NCBI RefSeq assembly: GCF_030062155.1
Contig: NZ_CP118267.1
Span: 248,001-312,000 of the forward strand
Reading direction: 5' to 3'
Source of the DNA: Pantoea sp. Lij88
GTDB lineage: Bacteria > Pseudomonadota > Gammaproteobacteria > Enterobacterales > Enterobacteriaceae
Length of the DNA stretch: 64,000 nt
Below are positions 60,186 through 64,000 of this stretch, in pieces. A program made the translations under genes and the position numbers. Under the pieces are notes generated by a model. That model saw only the letters and a list, made by a program, of their open reading frames with translations. It was not told the DNA's origin and searched no databases. The first letter of the stretch is position 1. Every line of letters starts with the position of its first letter.

Positions 60186-61484
60186 ATGACCACGCTTAAT
60201 CTGAGCGCAGCCTCTGCTGCGCGCGATATCACCTATCGCAAAATTGCCTGGCGCCTGATGCCCTGGCTGATGCTCTGTTACCTCTGTGCCTATCTCGATC
60301 GCGTCAATGTTGGCTTCGCTAAATTACAGATGATGGATGATTTATCACTCAGCGAAACCGTTTATGGGCTGGGTGCCGGGATCTTTTTCATCGGCTACTT
60401 CTTCTTTGAGGTGCCGAGCAACCTGATCCTGCATCGGGTCGGCGCACGTCGCTGGATTGCCCGCATTATGATTACCTGGGGCATTATCTCAGCGCTGTTC
60501 GCCTTTGTTGAAACAGCCTGGCAGTTTTACCTGCTGCGCTTTCTGCTTGGCGTCGCCGAGGCGGGTCTGGCGCCAGGTCTGCTGCTCTATCTCACCTACT
60601 GGTTTCCGTCTTATCGTCGCGCACGCATGACGGTGCTCTGGTTTATCGCTATTCCACTCTCCGGGATGATAGGTGGCCCGCTCTCTGGCTGGATTATGGG
60701 GACGTTTGCAGGTTTCCACGGCTGGGCGGGCTGGCAGTGGATGTTTATGCTGGAAGCTATCCCCACTCTTGTTATGGGTTTTGTGGTACTGAGGGTTCTG
60801 AAGGATCGGGTGGAGCAGGCGGACTGGCTGGATGACGACGAGAAACGTCGCGTGCGTGCCGATCTTGACGAGGACAACCAGCAGAAGGCCTGTCACGGAA
60901 CAGTAAAGGCCTTTGTTGCCGATCGTCGTCTCTGGCTACTGGCAGTGATCTATTTTTGTGTGGTCATGGGCCAGTATGCACTGACCTTCTGGTTACCCAC
61001 TCTGGTGAGAAACTCGGGCGTCAGTGAACCGCTGCATATCGGTCTGCTGACCAGTCTGCCTTACCTGTGTGCCATTATCTTTATGCTGCTGGCCGGGCGC
61101 AGCGGCGATCGCCATCGTGAACGTCGCTGGCACCTGATTGTTCCGATGCTGGTCGGACTCACCGGACTGACGCTGGCGACCCTGCTCAGCCATAGCGTCT
61201 CCCTGTCACTGTTTTCTCTCTGTATTGCCGCTGCGGGCATTCTTTCCGCCTCATCACTGTTCTGGATGTTACCGACCAACCTGTTGGGTGGCGTCTCTGC
61301 TGCCGCAGGCATCGCTGCGGTGAACTGTATTGCTAATCTGGCCGGGTTCTTCTCACCGTGGCTGATTGGTTCTATCACTACCGCAACCGGGTCACCGGCT
61401 TCAGGAATGTATTTTATTGCTGCCGTCCTGCTGGGTGGCGCGTTATGCGTGCTGCGCATCCGGGCAGCGGATGTTAATCGTTAA
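60186..61484 (+). CDS. Anion:cation symporter (ACS) family MFS transporter
   Basis: A 432-residue transporter of the ACS/phthalate-permease/GudP type, which imports organic anions such as sugar acids with protons. The opening LMLCYLCAYLDRVNVGFAKL and the loop YFFFEVPSNLILHRVGARRW are diagnostic. I chose the ATG at 60186 (GGGAG upstream); a GTG at 60177 is possible. Second gene of the operon. Because this family carries carboxylates, the operon's substrate is more likely a sugar acid or polyhydroxy acid than a neutral sugar. Confidence 0.92.
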   Translation: MTTLNLSAASAARDITYRKIAWRLMPWLMLCYLCAYLDRVNVGFAKLQMMDDLSLSETVYGLGAGIFFIGYFFFEVPSNLILHRVGARRWIARIMITWGIISALFAFVETAWQFYLLRFLLGVAEAGLAPGLLLYLTYWFPSYRRARMTVLWFIAIPLSGMIGGPLSGWIMGTFAGFHGWAGWQWMFMLEAIPTLVMGFVVLRVLKDRVEQADWLDDDEKRRVRADLDEDNQQKACHGTVKAFVADRRLWLLAVIYFCVVMGQYALTFWLPTLVRNSGVSEPLHIGLLTSLPYLCAIIFMLLAGRSGDRHRERRWHLIVPMLVGLTGLTLATLLSHSVSLSLFSLCIAAAGILSASSLFWMLPTNLLGGVSAAAGIAAVNCIANLAGFFSPWLIGSITTATGSPASGMYFIAAVLLGGALCVLRIRAADVNR

Positions 61485-61496
61485 TCAGGAGGTTAC

Positions 61497-62339
61497 ATGA
61501 CTGACTCTCGTCACCGTTCACACGCGCTTTCACTGCAGCAACGCGCAAGCCATATTCGCCGTCATGCCCTGTTAATGGGCCAGGTTCAGGGACAGGGCTA
61601 TATCGGTCAGGCACTGGGTGCCGCCGATTTGCTCGCCGTCAGTTATTTTCACGCATTGAATTACCGGGCGGATCAGCCCGAGTGGGAAGGTCGCGACCGT
61701 TTCTATCTGTCGATTGGTCATTACGCTATCGCCCTTTACGCCGCGCTGCTTGAAGCGGGCGTGATACCTGAGGAGGAAAGAGAAACCTATGGTGCCGATG
61801 AAAGCCGGCTACCGATGTCTGGCATGGCCGCCTATACCCCCGGCATGGAAATTACCGGCGGTTCACTGGGTCATGGCCTGGGTATTGCCGTCGGTGCCTG
61901 CCTGGGGCTGAAGCAGAAAGGCTCACAGGCGCGAATCTATAACCTGCTTTCAGACGGAGAGCTTAATGAAGGCTCCACCTGGGAAGCGGCAATGTCAGCT
62001 TCACACTGGCAGCTTGATAACCTGATCGCCATTATCGACGTCAACAATCAGCAGGCTGACGGCCACAGCAGTGAGATTCTCGCTTTTGAACCGATCGTGG
62101 ATCGCTGGCAGGCTTTTGGCTGGTATACCCAGCGGGTCGATGGCAACGATATTGCTGCTCTGCAGGACGCCTTTGACGCTGCACGCAGCTGGCCTGAACC
62201 CCAGCCGCGCGTCATCATTTGTGATACCCGAATGGGCAAAGGTGTGCCGTTCCTGGAGAGCCGTGAGAAAACTCACTTCATTCGTGTTGACGCCGATGAG
62301 TGGGACAAAGCCCTGACCGCACTTGAGCAAGGAGTCTGA
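61497..62339 (+). CDS. Transketolase, N-terminal (ThDP-binding) subunit
   Basis: A 280-residue stand-alone first half of transketolase. The thiamine-diphosphate motif is complete (LLSDGELNEGSTWEAAMSAS then IIDVNNQQADG, about residues 150-185), and the substrate/cofactor histidines appear in LSIGHYAIALYAALL and GGSLGHGLGIAVG. It works only with the C-terminal subunit encoded next, separated by one base. Split transketolases of this kind are dedicated to peripheral sugar pathways, as opposed to the full-length TktA of the pentose phosphate pathway. Confidence 0.93.
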   Translation: MTDSRHRSHALSLQQRASHIRRHALLMGQVQGQGYIGQALGAADLLAVSYFHALNYRADQPEWEGRDRFYLSIGHYAIALYAALLEAGVIPEEERETYGADESRLPMSGMAAYTPGMEITGGSLGHGLGIAVGACLGLKQKGSQARIYNLLSDGELNEGSTWEAAMSASHWQLDNLIAIIDVNNQQADGHSSEILAFEPIVDRWQAFGWYTQRVDGNDIAALQDAFDAARSWPEPQPRVIICDTRMGKGVPFLESREKTHFIRVDADEWDKALTALEQGV

Positions 62340-62340
62340 G

Positions 62341-63351
62341 ATGAGTTCACAACCGCAAAAAAAACGTCTGACCACATCCGCCATGATCGCCTCAATTGCT
62401 GCTGAGGGTCAGCCTACGGTTTCTGCTCCTTTCGGGCATGCTCTGGTCGCTCTGGCAGAGCAGCGCTCAGATGTGGTGGGCCTGACAGCAGATTTAAGTA
62501 AATACACCGATCTGCACCTGTTCGCAGAGGCTTTTCCGCAACGCTTTTATCAGATGGGGATGGCGGAACAGTTACTCATGAGTGCCGCAGCGGGAATGGC
62601 GCGGGAAGGCTTTATGCCGTTTGTCACCACGTATGCCGTGTTTGCTTCCCGTCGCGCCTATGATTTTATCTGTATGGCTATCGCCGAAGAAAATCTGAAC
62701 GTCAAAATTGCCTGTGCACTGCCTGGGCTGACGACCGGTTATGGTCCGAGTCATCAGGCGACTGACGACCTGGCTATTTTCCGGGGCATGCCGAACCTGA
62801 CAATCATCGATCCCTGTGATGCTCTGGAGATTAGCCAGGTCATTCCGGCTATCGCAGAGCATCCGGGGCCTGTCTATTTACGTCTGCTACGCGGTAAGGT
62901 TCCGCTGGTGCTGGATAAATATGACTATCACTATCAGCACGGTAAGGCTCAGCGTCTGCGAAGCGGTAAGCATGCCGTAATTATCAGTAGCGGATTGATG
63001 ACCATGCGGGCACTTGAAGCTGCTGAAGCGCTGGAGAAGCAGGGCATTGAGATCGGGGTGGTTCACTCTCCTATGATTAAACCTCTCGATGAAGAGACTA
63101 TCCTGAGGGAAGCGGGGGTGGCAGTGCAGGGTAATCAGCATGTTATCACAGCAGAGAATCATTCCATTACCGGCGGGTTAGGCGAAGCTATTGCGGCGCT
63201 GTTAATGCGAAACCAGGTCACTCCACGCTTCAAACAGATTGCCCTGCCGGATGCATTTCTTGCCGCGGGCGCATTGCCGACGCTGCATGACCGTTATGGC
63301 ATCTCAACCGATGCTATGGTTAAGCAAATCGTCAACTGGCTTGAGGCCTGA
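62341..63351 (+). CDS. Transketolase, C-terminal subunit
   Basis: A 336-residue second half of transketolase (PYR plus C-terminal domain). The catalytic glutamate is in FYQMGMAEQLLMSAAAGMA (about residue 80), which activates the ThDP bound mainly by the partner. SRRAYDFICMAIAEENLNVK and GYGPSHQATDDLAIFRGMPN are family-typical. I chose the ATG at 62341, one base after the upstream stop, with AAGGAG before it. Last gene of the operon; a clear terminator follows. Confidence 0.94.
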   Translation: MSSQPQKKRLTTSAMIASIAAEGQPTVSAPFGHALVALAEQRSDVVGLTADLSKYTDLHLFAEAFPQRFYQMGMAEQLLMSAAAGMAREGFMPFVTTYAVFASRRAYDFICMAIAEENLNVKIACALPGLTTGYGPSHQATDDLAIFRGMPNLTIIDPCDALEISQVIPAIAEHPGPVYLRLLRGKVPLVLDKYDYHYQHGKAQRLRSGKHAVIISSGLMTMRALEAAEALEKQGIEIGVVHSPMIKPLDEETILREAGVAVQGNQHVITAENHSITGGLGEAIAALLMRNQVTPRFKQIALPDAFLAAGALPTLHDRYGISTDAMVKQIVNWLEA

Positions 63352-63360
63352 TTCCTCTAA

Positions 63361-63383
63361 AAACCGGGTCATGCCCGGTTTTC
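63361..63383 (+). terminator. Rho-independent terminator of transketolase operon
   Basis: Arms ACCGGG and CCCGGT with a five-base loop, preceded by A's and followed by TTTCTTCTTT, 12 bases after the stop codon. Confidence 0.9.
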
Positions 63384-64000
63384 TTCTTTGTGCATCATTA
63401 TCTGCCCTGTAAAATCCTCCTTCATTCCCGTCTTTTTTGCTCCCTGTACGTCGGTTTACTGATTGCAGTGGTCAGCACTCTCTGCGTCTCGGCAGACTCT
63501 TTCCATGCCGCTAACACTGCTACGGTTGACGAGATTTGTTGCCGTACGAACGGATCAGGTCGATTCACTGTAAACAGCAATTCAGGCAGTTCTCCTCTTT
63601 ACCCTGATGAGCCTGCAGGTGTTTTCTCTCAGTAAGTTGATGCTGTCATCCCCTTTGCTCAATACAGTGAATCAGGTCTTTATTGCGTGATCCGTCAAAG
63701 CTGCCCCTTTTCATAGCTATCTTCAGAAAATAAATTTTATCCTGAGAAAAAGTTATCCACTTTTTCTGTGGATAAGTGAGGGATATTTTCTGAGTATCTT
63801 TTTGCGCACTCTTATCATCACGGGGTTGTCGGTGGGTTACGCTTCTTTTCTGATCGCATTTATTCAATCATCAAAGGCAAGAAGGGGATTTTTTGTCTTA
63901 AATGTTGGCGATTTCAGGCTGAAATTAATGACACTTTAGATTGTAAATCAGTAGCTTAGTTTGAATATTATGATGGCGTAAGAATTTGGCCCGGAATGGT
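63384..64000. other. Non-coding end of window
   Basis: About 610 bases with no supported gene. A GTG-initiated frame at 63390-63635 (81 codons) has a hydrophobic start but no ribosome site and decays into Ser/Gly-rich text. AT-rich from 63700 onward; contains the DnaA-box pair at 63753-63775 and a 20-base repeat of 56457-56476. Confidence 0.5.
63753..63775. promoter_or_regulatory. Inverted pair of DnaA-box-like sequences
   Basis: TTATCCACT (63753-63761, one mismatch to TTATNCACA) faces TGTGGATAA (63767-63775, a perfect reverse box). The shared arms TTATCCAC/GTGGATAA also form an 8-bp hairpin. Could be a DnaA site or chance. Confidence 0.35.

Noticed and set aside
63390..63635. 81-codon frame after the transketolase operon
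   Set aside because: GTG start inside the region just past a terminator, no ribosome site, and the second half is Ser/Gly/Asn noise.
1..64000. tRNA, rRNA and IS elements
   Set aside because: I looked for cloverleaf-like CCA ends, rRNA-conserved segments and transposase ORFs and found none that I could support by eye.

Overview
The window reads as a gene-dense enterobacterial accessory region, most likely from Erwiniaceae (Pantoea or Erwinia type). Supporting this are sitABCD, pagP, a full-length lhr, pdxI, ygeA, a cluster of AriR/YmgA-type small proteins, and many LysR-dehydrogenase pairs. I see no rRNA, tRNA, CRISPR array, intact transposase or integrase. Whether it is chromosome or megaplasmid cannot be decided from the sequence.

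Layout. 1-3250: three-subunit molybdenum hydroxylase (minus strand, cut by the left edge). 3.7-6.0 kb: AT-rich accessory patch with a secreted orphan, two broken genes and two GNAT acetyltransferases. 6.4-17.7 kb: MFS transporter, DUF1471 protein, a two-component system divergent from a DUF305/beta-propeller pair, OsmC-like protein, a LysR/SDR pair, and an orphan HExxH effector with its lipoprotein immunity partner. 17.8-21.3 kb: sitABCD manganese/iron importer under two tandem MntR-type boxes. 21.7-24.0 kb: five diverged AriR-like small proteins. 24.3-32.8 kb: small regulator/enzyme modules (LacI + cupin, LysR/SDR, YoaK-type membrane protein, cupin, ygeA, MFS/MarR with a perfect palindrome, XRE-cupin/B3-4 pair).

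33.0-40.4 kb is a genomic island. A 182-bp direct repeat (4 mismatches), the 3' end of a small membrane-protein gene, brackets about 6.5 kb of remnants: PLD nuclease and DUF1173 fragments, an STM2901/DUF1493 pair, a vapB fragment, a truncated sugar epimerase fused by deletion to a DegT aminotransferase tail, then intact NUDIX and EamA genes. A ridA-like gene broken by a stop codon follows.

40.4-48.6 kb: DUF4865/tautomerase/CMD operon with its LysR; a TetR gene whose operator recurs twice before a distant MFS gene; GNAT, a chemoreceptor, and FMN-binding and VOC proteins. 48.7-58.1 kb: lhr, pdxI, a membrane-anchored hydrolase, pagP, a sugar porter. 58.3-63.4 kb: LysR regulator divergent from an SDR / ACS-family transporter / split-transketolase operon that looks like a complete sugar or sugar-acid catabolic unit of unknown substrate. 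The last 600 bases hold a terminator and a pair of DnaA-box-like sequences but no convincing gene.
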